Source: Lachnospiraceae bacterium (GTDB lineage: Bacteria; Bacillota_A; Clostridia; Lachnospirales; Lachnospiraceae). From it: a stretch of DNA of 13,636 nucleotides. Within the stretch, counting starts at the first letter, position 1. The number at the start of each line of letters is the position of its first letter. The notes below the pieces were generated by a model, which searched no databases, was not told the origin of the DNA, and was given only the letters and a program-made list of their open reading frames with translations. Positions 7,051 to 13,636 of this stretch are shown here, piece after piece. The stretch covers positions 1 through 13,636 of the forward strand of contig JAFTZF010000045.1 in the NCBI GenBank assembly GCA_017464645.1, given 5' to 3'. The position numbers were made by a program, and so were the translations under genes.

Positions 7051-7133
7051 GGAGGTATAGGCCTTGTCTCGTTTAAAAAACAAGGTTGGCTCGCTTTATG
7101 TCCTGTTCGCAAGAACAGTCTCCAGATGGAAAA
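7051..7133 (+). other. Likely 5' end of the small membrane-protein gene in a shifted frame
   Basis: GGAGG (7051-7055) sits eight bases before a TTG at 7064. From there a frame encodes a basic stretch, M(L)SRLKNKVGSLYVLFARTVS then RWK, up to a run of four A (7130-7133). Skipping one A joins this frame directly to RMHLLFLAE of the downstream frame and would give a continuous 94-residue protein with a basic head and two membrane spans. No good ribosome site exists for the downstream frame on its own. I therefore read this as the true beginning of that gene, separated from it by a one-base insertion, a programmed shift or a sequence error. Confidence 0.45.
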
Positions 7134-7349
7134 CGGATGCACCTGTTGTTCCTTGCAGAATGTGTTACATTTATCATCTATTTTATTACATTGTTTATCG
7201 AACCGGATGATCCCTCCGCAATATTTGGCTTTCTGCAAGGAGTATCATTGGGCATCTCCTTTGGTATGGTCATTGTGGGAGTAATCATGACAAGTAAATA
7301 TGCACAGAAAATACGTGCGTTTAAAATGAGATTATTGAAGAGAGGATAA
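7086..7349 (+). CDS. Small two-span membrane protein, 5' end apparently frameshifted
   Basis: This is the only plus-strand gene in the window. The open part encodes up to 87 residues, with possible starts at TTG 7086, ATG 7098 and ATG 7137, none with a good ribosome site. From MHLLFLAECVTF on there are two clear membrane segments (codons at about 7140-7196 and 7224-7289), joined by a short acidic loop IEPDDPSA. The tail is basic: SKYAQKIRAFKMRLLKRG, suggesting a cytoplasmic C-terminus and a small hairpin in the membrane. A better start, TTG 7064 with GGAGG, lies in another frame just upstream and fuses to this one if one A of 7130-7133 is skipped. The terminator at 7374-7405 follows the stop. 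Family and function are not recognised. Confidence 0.55.
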   Translation: MARFMSCSQEQSPDGKRMHLLFLAECVTFIIYFITLFIEPDDPSAIFGFLQGVSLGISFGMVIVGVIMTSKYAQKIRAFKMRLLKRG

Positions 7350-7373
7350 AACCCTCACGGTTTTCTGCAAAGT

Positions 7374-7405
7374 AAAAAAGACAGCTACGCACTGCTGTCT
7401 TTTTT
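7374..7405. terminator. Bidirectional rho-independent terminator
   Basis: AAAAAAGACAGC (7374-7385) and GCTGTCTTTTTT (7394-7405) pair perfectly around an 8-nt loop, with T runs on both strands. It can end the plus-strand small membrane-protein gene (stop at 7349) and, from the other side, the tilS-hpt-ftsH message, whose last stop is at 7578. No closer terminator follows ftsH. Confidence 0.88.
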
Positions 7406-7577
7406 AGGAGAAGGTATTTCTTTTACTTATGGGGTGTAGCAAAAACTATATAATGTATTGGGGGTTTTACAAGTTCTATTATAGCACAGTTTCAAAATAA
7501 GTGTGCACAAACATTACAAGTTTCACCCTTTATTTTTGTGCATTTTTTACATATATCTTCCGTCATTTTCCACAAAT
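7406..7577. other. AT-rich intergenic region with a possible extended -10 promoter
   Basis: No convincing gene is seen in these 172 bases between the two-way terminator and the ftsH stop. On the minus strand TGCTATAAT (7478-7486) is a perfect extended -10 element with no matching -35 at normal spacing. A transcript from it would start near 7471 and end at the terminator, giving an RNA of about 95-100 nt with no open frame of note. It may be a small RNA or chance. Confidence 0.3.
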
Positions 7578-9395
7578 TTACAGTTTTTTGTCGACAAACA
7601 GCTCCTCAAACTCTTCACGAGTCACTCTTTCTTTTTCCAAAAGCAGCTGTGCTGTCTTTTCCAACACGTCCCGGTGCTCCAGAATAATGGCTTTTGCCTT
7701 GGCATAGCACTCGTCTACGATGCGTTTTACCTCTGCATCAATGGTGCCTGCCACATTTTCGCCATAGCTTTTGGTCTGAGCCAGATCCCGGCCGATGAAT
7801 ATCTCTTCGTCATCGGATTCATAATTGATGGGGCCCAGTTCCTCTGACATACCGTAGCGGGTCACCATCGCCCGGGCTACGGCCGTGGCCTGCTTGATGT
7901 CCTGAGAAGCTCCTGTGGTAATATCATCAAAAATCAACTCTTCTGCGATCCGGCCGCCCATAGATACCTGGATATCCTGAAGCATTCGGCCCTTGGTGTT
8001 GAACATCTCATCCTTTTCCGGCAGGGGCATGGTATAGCCTGCTGCGTGGCCTGTAGGCACAATAGAAATGGTATACACCGGTCCCACATCCGGCAGCACA
8101 TGGAATAAAATGGCATGGCCTGCCTCATGGTAAGCCGTGATCCGTTTTTCTTTCTCAGAGATCACACGGCTCTTCTTCTCTGCACCAACACCCACTTTGA
8201 TAAAGGCTTTGCGGATATCTTCCTGAATGACATAAGCCCGGTCTTCCTTAGCTGCATAAATGGCCGCCTCATTCAGCAGGTTCTCCAGGTCTGCACCCGT
8301 CATACCTGCAGTGGTCTGAGCGATCTGTTTTAAATCCACTTCTTCACTTAAGGGCTTGCCTTTTGCATGCACATGGAGGATCTCCTCCCGGCCCTTTACA
8401 TCCGGTCTGCCCACCACTACTTTTCGGTCAAAACGGCCCGGTCTCAGAATGGCCGGATCCAGAATGTCCACACGGTTGGTAGCTGCCATAACGATGATGC
8501 CTTCATTTACACCGAAGCCGTCCATCTCTACCAGCAGCTGGTTCAGGGTCTGCTCCCTCTCGTCGTGGCCGCCGCCCATGCCGGTACCGCGGCGTCTCGC
8601 TACCGCATCAATTTCATCGATAAATACAATACAGGGCGCATTGTGCTTTGCTTCTTCAAACAGATCACGCACACGGGATGCTCCTACACCTACAAACATC
8701 TCCACAAAGTCTGAACCGGAGATACTAAAGAAAGGCACGCCTGCCTCTCCTGCCACGGCCTTTGCCAGCAGGGTCTTACCTGTTCCCGGAGGGCCCACCA
8801 AAATCACGCCTTTGGGGATCCTCGCTCCCAGGCGGACATATTTCTGGGGAAATTTCAGGAAATCCACGATTTCCTGTAAGTCCTCTTTTTCCTCATGCAG
8901 GCCTGCCACGCTTTTAAAGCTGACCTTCATCTGATCCTGTGTGGTCATCCGCGCCCGGCTCTTGCCGAAATTCATCATTCTGCTGTTGCTGCCGCCCGCC
9001 TGACGATTCATCAGCATCATCATCAAAAATACGACCACCACAGACACCATCAGCGGAACACCCAGACTCACAAGCCAGCTGTTGTCTTTTACCTCTTTAA
9101 AAACAACCGGTATATTCTGCTCCACCAGCAGGCTCTTGGCCTCTACTGTGTCTGGAACCACTACGGTTTTTACACTTCCTCCCGACAAGGTCAATGCAAC
9201 CGTACCGGTTTCAGGCGCCGCCGCACTGGGAGTGATCACTGCTTTTTCAATTTCTTCTTCCTGGACCACTTTTACAAACTCTGTATAAGAATATTCATTC
9301 TGGGACTGGATATGGTTGCTAAAAACGGTCACCGCATAAAATACCAGGAAAAACACAAGCATGTAAAATATAAATCCTCGAGATTGCTTGCTCAA
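7578..9395 (-). CDS. ftsH: ATP-dependent zinc metalloprotease FtsH
   Basis: FtsH is a membrane-bound hexameric AAA+ protease that pulls out and degrades membrane and short-lived cytoplasmic proteins, and in Bacillus it matters for sporulation. The 605 residues show two N-terminal membrane segments (about 7-26 and 108-129) around an extracytoplasmic domain. The ATPase follows, with Walker A GPPGTGKT (201-208), pore loop MFVGVG (233-238), Walker B VFIDEID (257-263) and the second region of homology ending RPGRFDR (318-324). The zinc site HEAGH (423-427) has a likely third ligand at D499 in TTGASQD. The length is normal for Firmicutes. The start is TTG at 9395, set by AGGAGG (9403-9408) seven bases upstream, which overlaps the hpt stop codon. 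It is the last gene of the tilS-hpt-ftsH unit. Confidence 0.97.
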   Translation of the reverse strand: MSKQSRGFIFYMLVFFLVFYAVTVFSNHIQSQNEYSYTEFVKVVQEEEIEKAVITPSAAAPETGTVALTLSGGSVKTVVVPDTVEAKSLLVEQNIPVVFKEVKDNSWLVSLGVPLMVSVVVVFLMMMLMNRQAGGSNSRMMNFGKSRARMTTQDQMKVSFKSVAGLHEEKEDLQEIVDFLKFPQKYVRLGARIPKGVILVGPPGTGKTLLAKAVAGEAGVPFFSISGSDFVEMFVGVGASRVRDLFEEAKHNAPCIVFIDEIDAVARRRGTGMGGGHDEREQTLNQLLVEMDGFGVNEGIIVMAATNRVDILDPAILRPGRFDRKVVVGRPDVKGREEILHVHAKGKPLSEEVDLKQIAQTTAGMTGADLENLLNEAAIYAAKEDRAYVIQEDIRKAFIKVGVGAEKKSRVISEKEKRITAYHEAGHAILFHVLPDVGPVYTISIVPTGHAAGYTMPLPEKDEMFNTKGRMLQDIQVSMGGRIAEELIFDDITTGASQDIKQATAVARAMVTRYGMSEELGPINYESDDEEIFIGRDLAQTKSYGENVAGTIDAEVKRIVDECYAKAKAIILEHRDVLEKTAQLLLEKERVTREEFEELFVDKKL

Positions 9396-9406
9396 TTCAG
9401 TTCCTC

Positions 9407-9934
9407 CTACTCTTGAAATTCAATCACACCGATATAGGGAAGATTCCGGTATCTCTGGGCATAGTCCAGACCATAGCCAACCACAAATTCATCGGGAATC
9501 TGGAAGCCGGTGTATTTTACATCCACTTCCACAACCCGGCGAGAGGGCTTATCCAGCAAGGTACACAGGGTCAGAGTCTTGGGATCTCTCTGGCCCAGCA
9601 GCTTTACCAGATGGCTTAAGGTGCGGCCGGAATCAATAATATCCTCCACGATAATTACATTTTTATCATTTAAAGGTTCATCCAAATCCTTGCTCAGGCG
9701 GACAACACCGCTGGATTTGGTCTCTGCACCGTAGCTGGACACCTGCATAAAATCTATGGTAACCGGAACGGTGATTCGCTTTGCCAGCTCACATGTAAAA
9801 AAGACGCTTCCCTTCAAAATACAAATCAGATGTACGGATTCTCCTGCAAAATCCTCGCTGATCTTTCTTCCCAGCTCCTCAATCTTTGCATCTACTTCGT
9901 CTTCCGGAATCATGATTCTAATTGTTTCTGTCAT
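9407..9934 (-). CDS. hpt: Hypoxanthine phosphoribosyltransferase
   Basis: This cytoplasmic enzyme joins hypoxanthine (often also guanine) to PRPP, making IMP or GMP in purine salvage. The 175-residue length is typical of bacterial HPRT. The PRPP-binding loop VIIVEDIIDSGRTL (93-106) is perfect. The LKG block (40-42), which binds pyrophosphate, and the flexible-loop block SSYGAETKSSG (66-76) are also present, as is the C-terminal purine-site block VGYGLDYAQRYRNLP (152-166). ATG 9934 is chosen because GGAGGAG sits just upstream; an ATG five codons earlier would place this site inside the gene. It overlaps the end of tilS by 17 nt, so translation is probably coupled. Gene order tilS-hpt-ftsH is conserved in Firmicutes. 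Confidence 0.95.
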   Translation of the reverse strand: MTETIRIMIPEDEVDAKIEELGRKISEDFAGESVHLICILKGSVFFTCELAKRITVPVTIDFMQVSSYGAETKSSGVVRLSKDLDEPLNDKNVIIVEDIIDSGRTLSHLVKLLGQRDPKTLTLCTLLDKPSRRVVEVDVKYTGFQIPDEFVVGYGLDYAQRYRNLPYIGVIEFQE

Positions 9935-11324
9935 TTGTGTCTCCTCCATATACTTCTACTCTCAGCAGACGCTTGGTCTGCTCTGTAACTTTATAAGCTT
10001 CACTGATCCGCTCTCCCAGGATCCACAGCACATGGGACCCATCTGCAAGAAGCGGCCGCTGCTCCCGTTCCTCCCGGGGCAGCTTTAAATCTATAAAATG
10101 ATCCTTCAGCTTCTTCCGCCCGCGCTCCCGGTTGATCTCCAGATAATCCCCCGATTGGCGGATGCGAATCTTAAGATATTGTTCTATTTTATCATAATCA
10201 AACCATTTCGTATATGTTTTTTCCGGAATTCCCCTGCTTTTTTTTCCATCCTCCAGGGTAAAGCGCCAGGTCAGACCCCGGTACTCATACGTTCCCGGAA
10301 CTGATACTTCTACGGCCAGATCCGGATCTGCCTCCGGATCCATTTTCTGTCCGGCCTCCTCCAGGATCAGCCACGCGTATTCCCGACGGGCCGAAATCCT
10401 GTGGGGCAGCGAGAGAGTCTTTCCTGTTTCCTTTCCGGCCAGCTCCAGCAGGCTCTCCAGATGCACCGCAGAAATGTCTTTGAGTCCACAGCCCAGCCGT
10501 TCCAGAGCCCGCTGCAGCACCATGGTCTGCAAAAGCGGCTCCTGCTGCCGAAACTCTTCCAGCAAGATCCGCAGACATGGCGGCTCCTCTCTGACGCATT
10601 TTTCGTAAACCCGGCCCGCCTGCCCGGTCACATATTCCTGCACCTGACGCAGGTGCTCTGCCGTCTTCGCCATATGCTCCGAAACTCTTGGCTGAATCTC
10701 CTGCTCTACGAGGGGAAGCACCCGGAGACGTATTTTATTTCTGGTATAGGCAGTTTCCAGATTGGTTTCATCTGTGCGCCAGGCAATCCCTTGCTGCCTC
10801 AGCCACTGTTCAATCTCGTCCCGGCCTGTATCCAGAAGGGGACGGATAATATTGTCCCGCACAGGGGCCATGCCGCACATTCCCCGAAGCCCCGCGCCCC
10901 GAAACAGATGGAGCAGCACCGTTTCCGCCTGATCATCCCGGTGGTGGGCCACCGCAATTTTATTTGCCCCGGTTTCCCGGCAAACCCGGGTAAAGCAAGC
11001 ATACCGCAGCTCCCGGCCGGCCTCTTCCAGGCTCAGTCCTGCTGCCGCCGCTTTTCCCTGTACATCCTCATAAAACACCCTGCAGTCTATCTGCCGTTCC
11101 CGGCACAACTGCTCCACAAAAACCGCATCCCGAAGGCTCGCCCCGCCCCGCAGGCCGTGCTCCACATGGACCGCAGTCAAGTCAAAAGATAGGCTCTCCC
11201 GCAACGAATCCAGAATCAGCAGCATACACACAGAATCTGCCCCGCCGGATACTCCTGCAACTACATGGTCTCCCGACTGTATCATGTTATGCTGCTTTAT
11301 ATAAGCCAAAATCCGCGGAATCAT
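9918..11324 (-). CDS. tilS: tRNA(Ile)-lysidine synthase
   Basis: TilS attaches lysine to C34 of the CAU-anticodon tRNA-Ile in an ATP-dependent reaction, changing its reading from AUG to AUA, and is essential in most bacteria. The 468-residue product has the N-type ATP pyrophosphatase loop SGGADS (26-31), then HVEHGLRG (53-60), AHHRDDQAET (126-135) and the RNKIR block (195-199). A middle helical domain and a C-terminal TilS_C domain (about 380-458, with GDYLEI, KKLKDHFIDLKLP and ILGERISEAYKV) follow. The start ATG 11324 has AAAGGAG nine bases upstream; the frame is open further upstream, but no ribosome site supports a longer form. A sigma-A-like promoter lies at 11378-11406. Confidence 0.95.
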   Translation of the reverse strand: MIPRILAYIKQHNMIQSGDHVVAGVSGGADSVCMLLILDSLRESLSFDLTAVHVEHGLRGGASLRDAVFVEQLCRERQIDCRVFYEDVQGKAAAAGLSLEEAGRELRYACFTRVCRETGANKIAVAHHRDDQAETVLLHLFRGAGLRGMCGMAPVRDNIIRPLLDTGRDEIEQWLRQQGIAWRTDETNLETAYTRNKIRLRVLPLVEQEIQPRVSEHMAKTAEHLRQVQEYVTGQAGRVYEKCVREEPPCLRILLEEFRQQEPLLQTMVLQRALERLGCGLKDISAVHLESLLELAGKETGKTLSLPHRISARREYAWLILEEAGQKMDPEADPDLAVEVSVPGTYEYRGLTWRFTLEDGKKSRGIPEKTYTKWFDYDKIEQYLKIRIRQSGDYLEINRERGRKKLKDHFIDLKLPREEREQRPLLADGSHVLWILGERISEAYKVTEQTKRLLRVEVYGGDTNDRNN

Positions 11325-11351
11325 TGCCCGGTCTCCTTTCTCTTCTGTTGT

Positions 11352-11366
11352 GCGCCCATTGGGCGC
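11352..11366 (-). other. Hairpin in the tilS leader
   Basis: GCGCCC (11352-11357) and GGGCGC (11361-11366) form a perfect 6-bp stem with a 3-nt loop in the expected 5' leader of tilS, between the promoter and the ribosome site. No T run follows, and there is no T-box or other riboswitch signature. It may affect message stability. Confidence 0.35.
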
Positions 11367-11377
11367 CCTTTCCAAAG

Positions 11378-11406
11378 AGTATACTAAAGAACCTCCTAAA
11401 ATTCAA
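11378..11406 (-). promoter_or_regulatory. Sigma-A-like promoter for tilS-hpt-ftsH
   Basis: TTGAAT (11401-11406) and TATACT (11378-11383) on the minus strand are exactly 17 bp apart. The start would be near 11371, about 47 nt before ATG 11324. It lies right after the spoIIE stop (11412-11414), so the vegetative genes can be expressed without the sporulation promoter. Confidence 0.65.
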
Positions 11407-11411
11407 GTATT

Positions 11412-12815
11412 CTACCTTTTCCACAGCCCCAAGGCCAAAATCGTCATGTCGTCCGAAGGCTGCTTCTTTTCATACTCCAGGGCACGTCCCAGCAAATATT
11501 CCGCCATTTCCTGGGGGCTGTCCGAATCGAACTCCCGGATCATCTTCTTCATCAGCTCCTCCTGCTGCCCGGCCGGCAGCGCATCCAGCACACCGTCGGT
11601 CACCATAATTACCATATCCCCGTCATACAGTTTTTTATTCACACTTTCCATATCCAGCTGGTGAAATACTCCCGCCGGCAGGCTGGTGGACGAAATGGTC
11701 TCCACCCGGTTTTCCCGCCGGATAAAAGTGGTGGACGCGCCTACCTTCAGGAACTCACAGATTCCGCTGTACAGGTTGATGGAGCACATATCGATAGTGG
11801 AAAAGCTTTGGGCATCCGAATGGATCAACAGTGCCGAATTGATCATCCGCACTGCCGTCTCCTTGGAAAATCCCGCCTCCAGGAACTGCTCCAGCAAATC
11901 GATGACCCGCTCGCTCTCCCGGTAGGCAGCTATGCCGGAGCCCATACCGTCTGACAGCGATGCCAGCAGCTGGCCTTCCTTACGGGTGTAAACAGAAAAA
12001 TTATCCCCGGAAATCCGCTCTTTATTCTTCACTGCCTTTTTTACCCCATAGAGCACCTCGAAATTGGTCCGCTCCAGAAAGAGAACGGTAATTCTGTCAC
12101 TGCCCACAAAGGACCGGCTGTCCCGTGCCGGCATCATGTCTTTTTCCAGAATTTTCGAGATTGCCGCCGCCACATCCTTTACCGCCACGCACTGGCGCTT
12201 TCGGGAAGACAGGGTCAGATAGACCTCTTCCTTCTGGTTCTCCGCCTTATAGACCAGGACCGCATGAACCGAAAGGCCCATGCTGCGCAGTCGTTTCTTC
12301 AGCACTTCCTCTGTCTTTTCGTCTGTATGCAGATCCCACATATGCTCTGCCGTATCCCCCATAATATGGGCCATTTCCAAAAGCTGCTGGGACACCGCCT
12401 CCCGATTTTCTTCCATCCGCGTATTCCAAAGGAGCTCCATTTTATCTGCCGGATTCAAGGCCGTCTGCTGGCACAATCCCGCCCCGCCGGCTCTTACCGT
12501 TGGTGAAAAGCTGCCCGCCAGGGTCTGAAAGGCCAGCTCATACTCCCGGATCCGCTCCCTGGCCGGGTGTAAAATCACAACCTCTTCCTCTTCTTCCTTG
12601 GCCGGCAGCGGTGCCAGCAGCCACTCCAAAATACTTCCGCACAAAACAGTCAGGGAACAGATCAGGCTCCCCTGGGCCGCTCCCATAAGTACTGTAAACT
12701 CCTGATCTGACTGCAACAGTCCCACACCGATCTGCATGGCCGCCACACAAACGCCTGCCACGATCCCATAAATCCATCGATAACCTGTTCCTCTTTGCTC
12801 TTCCTCCCGCTTCAT
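11412..12815 (-). CDS. spoIIE: Stage II sporulation protein E, PP2C-type phosphatase (short form)
   Basis: SpoIIE dephosphorylates the anti-anti-sigma factor SpoIIAA, which frees sigma-F in the forespore, and also acts at the polar septum. The 467-residue product ends in a PPM/PP2C phosphatase domain (about 268-467) with the metal-binding acidic motifs SGDN (269-272), SDGMGSG (288-294), TDG (406-408) and SDDMT (454-458). A middle region (about 75-265) corresponds to the regulatory domain. Only two membrane segments are seen (about 13-34 and 41-69), while B. subtilis SpoIIE has ten and about 827 residues. ATG 12815 has GGAGAAGG just upstream, and a Spo0A-type promoter lies before it, so the short N-terminus is real rather than a mis-set start. 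Position between divIC and tilS matches the family. Confidence 0.92.
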   Translation of the reverse strand: MKREEEQRGTGYRWIYGIVAGVCVAAMQIGVGLLQSDQEFTVLMGAAQGSLICSLTVLCGSILEWLLAPLPAKEEEEEVVILHPARERIREYELAFQTLAGSFSPTVRAGGAGLCQQTALNPADKMELLWNTRMEENREAVSQQLLEMAHIMGDTAEHMWDLHTDEKTEEVLKKRLRSMGLSVHAVLVYKAENQKEEVYLTLSSRKRQCVAVKDVAAAISKILEKDMMPARDSRSFVGSDRITVLFLERTNFEVLYGVKKAVKNKERISGDNFSVYTRKEGQLLASLSDGMGSGIAAYRESERVIDLLEQFLEAGFSKETAVRMINSALLIHSDAQSFSTIDMCSINLYSGICEFLKVGASTTFIRRENRVETISSTSLPAGVFHQLDMESVNKKLYDGDMVIMVTDGVLDALPAGQQEELMKKMIREFDSDSPQEMAEYLLGRALEYEKKQPSDDMTILALGLWKR

Positions 12816-12866
12816 TTCCTTCTCCTCTCCCGGCTTTTTGAGGGCATCACCCTCTGGTAGTTGCTG

Positions 12867-12899
12867 ATTATAGAGAATGGAAAACGAATATTTTGTCAA
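12867..12899 (-). promoter_or_regulatory. spoIIE promoter with consensus boxes and a 21-bp spacer
   Basis: On the minus strand a perfect -35 TTGACA (12894-12899) and a perfect -10 TATAAT (12867-12872) are separated by 21 bp rather than 17. The same over-long spacing is known for B. subtilis spoIIE, and a 22-bp one for spoIIG; both are sigma-A promoters that need phosphorylated Spo0A. The start would be near 12860, 45 nt before the ATG. Confidence 0.75.
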
Positions 12900-12943
12900 A
12901 GGAAGGGTGTCGACCGAAAAAAAATTTTTGACACGGTTCGACC
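12894..12943. promoter_or_regulatory. Cluster of Spo0A box-like heptamers upstream of spoIIE
   Basis: Against the 0A box TGTCGAA, four heptamers match at six of seven bases. They are TGTCAAA at 12894-12900 (plus strand, overlapping the -35), TGTCGAC at 12908-12914 (plus), TGTCAAA at 12927-12933 (minus) and GGTCGAA at 12937-12943 (minus). The last two are tandem, in the same direction, with a 3-bp gap (10 bp start to start), the known arrangement for a Spo0A dimer. Confidence 0.6.
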
Positions 12944-12968
12944 CGCCACAGGGCGCCGCCGCGTTTGT

Positions 12969-13002
12969 AAAAAAAAAGCTGTGTACCATTTATGTACACA
13001 GC
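12969..13002 (-). terminator. Rho-independent terminator after divIC
   Basis: On the minus strand GCTGTGTAC (12994-13002) pairs perfectly with GTACACAGC (12978-12986) around a 7-nt loop, followed by nine T (12969-12977). It lies 20 nt past the divIC stop and insulates spoIIE from the yabQ-divIC transcript. Confidence 0.92.
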
Positions 13003-13021
13003 CATCTCTTCTTATCTGTTC

Positions 13022-13321
13022 TTATTCCGCAGCCTTAAATAAAATCTCATCTTCATAAACCAGGCCTAAGCGTTCTTTGGCAACATCTTCTACATATTTC
13101 TTGGTTTCCATATATTTCTCAAGCTCCCGGATTTCTTCTGTCCGCTGCTCCTCTTCTTTGATCTGAGCCATCAGCTCCTGCTCCCGCTTTTCATAGGAGG
13201 CCCGCTTAGCCTGCAAACTGATGGTTCCAAAAGCCACCACTGCAATCAGTACGATCAAGGCAAACGGAATCAACCGAAATTCCAGACGCTTCTTCTGTTT
13301 CATGCGACGACGGGCTTTCAT
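13022..13321 (-). CDS. divIC: Septum formation initiator family protein (DivIC / FtsB-like)
   Basis: This is a small bitopic division protein that works with FtsL and DivIB (FtsLBQ in E. coli) at the septum. The 99 residues show a very basic cytoplasmic head (MKARRRMKQKKR), one membrane span (about 16-35), then a charged coiled-coil stretch (about 40-72, rich in E, K, Q and R). The family end block follows: YVEDVAKERLGLVYEDEILF (76-95), matching the usual A-RE-LG-V-P-E pattern. The length is normal. Its ATG (13321) overlaps the yabQ stop as ATGA, with GGAAGGAG upstream, so the two are coupled. The yabQ-divIC-spoIIE context separates it from other septum initiators and supports the symbol. No yabR (S1 domain) gene lies between it and spoIIE. 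Confidence 0.9.
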   Translation of the reverse strand: MKARRRMKQKKRLEFRLIPFALIVLIAVVAFGTISLQAKRASYEKREQELMAQIKEEEQRTEEIRELEKYMETKKYVEDVAKERLGLVYEDEILFKAAE

Positions 13322-13636
13322 GATAACCGTTCTCCTTCCTTTTTGGCTTTTTCAGCGGGGTTCTTCTTTATTATAAAGCCTTTAACAGTATTTTGCAATT
13401 TTTTTATGAAAAAAAATAACAATTTTCTAAATTGCTGGTACAATATCATCCCAAGCAGCACGGCGAGCAGGGCAAAGCCCCGAATCATTCCATCATTTTC
13501 AAGATATATCAGTCGGAACAGCAGAAAACCGTAAATGATCCAGTAAGCCAGATCCTCAAGAGCCACCCAAAACGTCCCATGGCGAATCAGGCTGCGAAAT
13601 AAGCGGAGTCCCTCGTACATACAGGCCATCAGAATC
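13318..13636 (-). CDS. yabQ: Spore cortex biosynthesis protein YabQ, 3' part
   Basis: The frame is open to the right edge (two further codons, Ile and Leu, lie before the Met at 13629), so the N-terminus is outside the window. What is seen is about 105 residues: YEGLRLFRSLIRHGTFWVAL, then a membrane segment in LEDLAYWIIYGFLLFRLIY, a short loop ENDGMIRG, a second membrane segment FALLAVLLGMILYQQF, and a Lys-rich cytoplasmic tail. This pattern, with the conserved D-LRxFR, ED--YW and ENxGxIRGF features, is that of YabQ, a mother-cell membrane protein needed for the spore cortex in B. subtilis. It is placed directly before divIC, as in other spore formers, and overlaps it by 4 nt. Confidence 0.85.
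   Translation of the reverse strand, partial: ILMACMYEGLRLFRSLIRHGTFWVALEDLAYWIIYGFLLFRLIYLENDGMIRGFALLAVLLGMILYQQFRKLLFFFIKKLQNTVKGFIIKKNPAEKAKKEGERLS

Noticed and set aside
7478..7512. A second 21-bp-spaced promoter (TTGTGC then TATAAT) resembling that of spoIIE
   Set aside because: The -35 match is poor and there are no flanking 0A boxes; the extended -10 explains the signal better.
7587..7598. TTTGTCGACAAA palindrome as a Spo0A site
   Set aside because: It lies within the last codons of ftsH, encodes the conserved-looking VDKKL end, and is not upstream of any promoter-like sequence.
11325..11411. Riboswitch or T-box in the tilS leader
   Set aside because: The leader is under 50 nt with one 6-bp hairpin, no T-box sequence and no terminator.
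12816..12989. Longer start for SpoIIE at 12989
   Set aside because: The extension runs through the -35/-10 promoter and the 0A boxes and has no ribosome site; ATG 12815 has one.
12816..13021. A yabR (S1-domain) gene between divIC and spoIIE, as in Bacillus
   Set aside because: The gap of about 200 bases holds only the terminator and the spoIIE control region; no S1-domain frame exists.

Overview
This window looks like the chromosome of a spore-forming low-to-mid GC Firmicute, most likely a Lachnospiraceae (Clostridium cluster XIVa) gut anaerobe. That reading rests on the yabQ-divIC-spoIIE-tilS-hpt-ftsH gene order, the spore-specific genes, the strong AGGAGG-type ribosome sites and the gut-clostridial look of the GH13 enzymes. 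It is inference from gene content, not a database match. Nearly everything is on the minus strand, so the window reads right to left. I see no insertion sequence, prophage, CRISPR array or attachment site.

Right side (13636 to about 7370): the conserved sporulation, division and housekeeping block. The 3' part of yabQ (spore cortex) overlaps divIC, which ends in a strong terminator. Next comes spoIIE under a recognisable Spo0A-type promoter: consensus -35 and -10 boxes 21 bp apart, with 0A-box-like heptamers upstream. This SpoIIE is short, with two membrane segments instead of the usual ten. A sigma-A-type promoter in the spoIIE-tilS gap then drives tilS, hpt and ftsH (TTG start), which are tightly packed or overlapping. 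A two-way terminator lies at 7374-7405.

Middle (about 7350 to 2580): a small plus-strand membrane-protein gene is the only plus-strand gene. It appears to be split by a one-base frameshift in a run of four A. Then come a cytoplasmic GH13 alpha-glycosidase with its own promoter, tRNA-Tyr(GUA) with a promoter overlapping the stop codon of the alpha-glycosidase gene and its own terminator, and a glycogen branching enzyme of the eukaryote-like GH13_8 type. The two GH13 enzymes suggest an alpha-glucan/glycogen storage and recycling role, although no glgC, glgA or glgP is visible here.

Left side (2580 to 1): a multi-pass membrane protein of unknown function, a possible 42-residue single-span protein, an unusual PlsC-like acyltransferase overlapping a PAP2/AUR1-like phosphatase (a likely two-gene lipid unit with a strong terminator), and the first 42 codons of a membrane-anchored protein running off the left edge.
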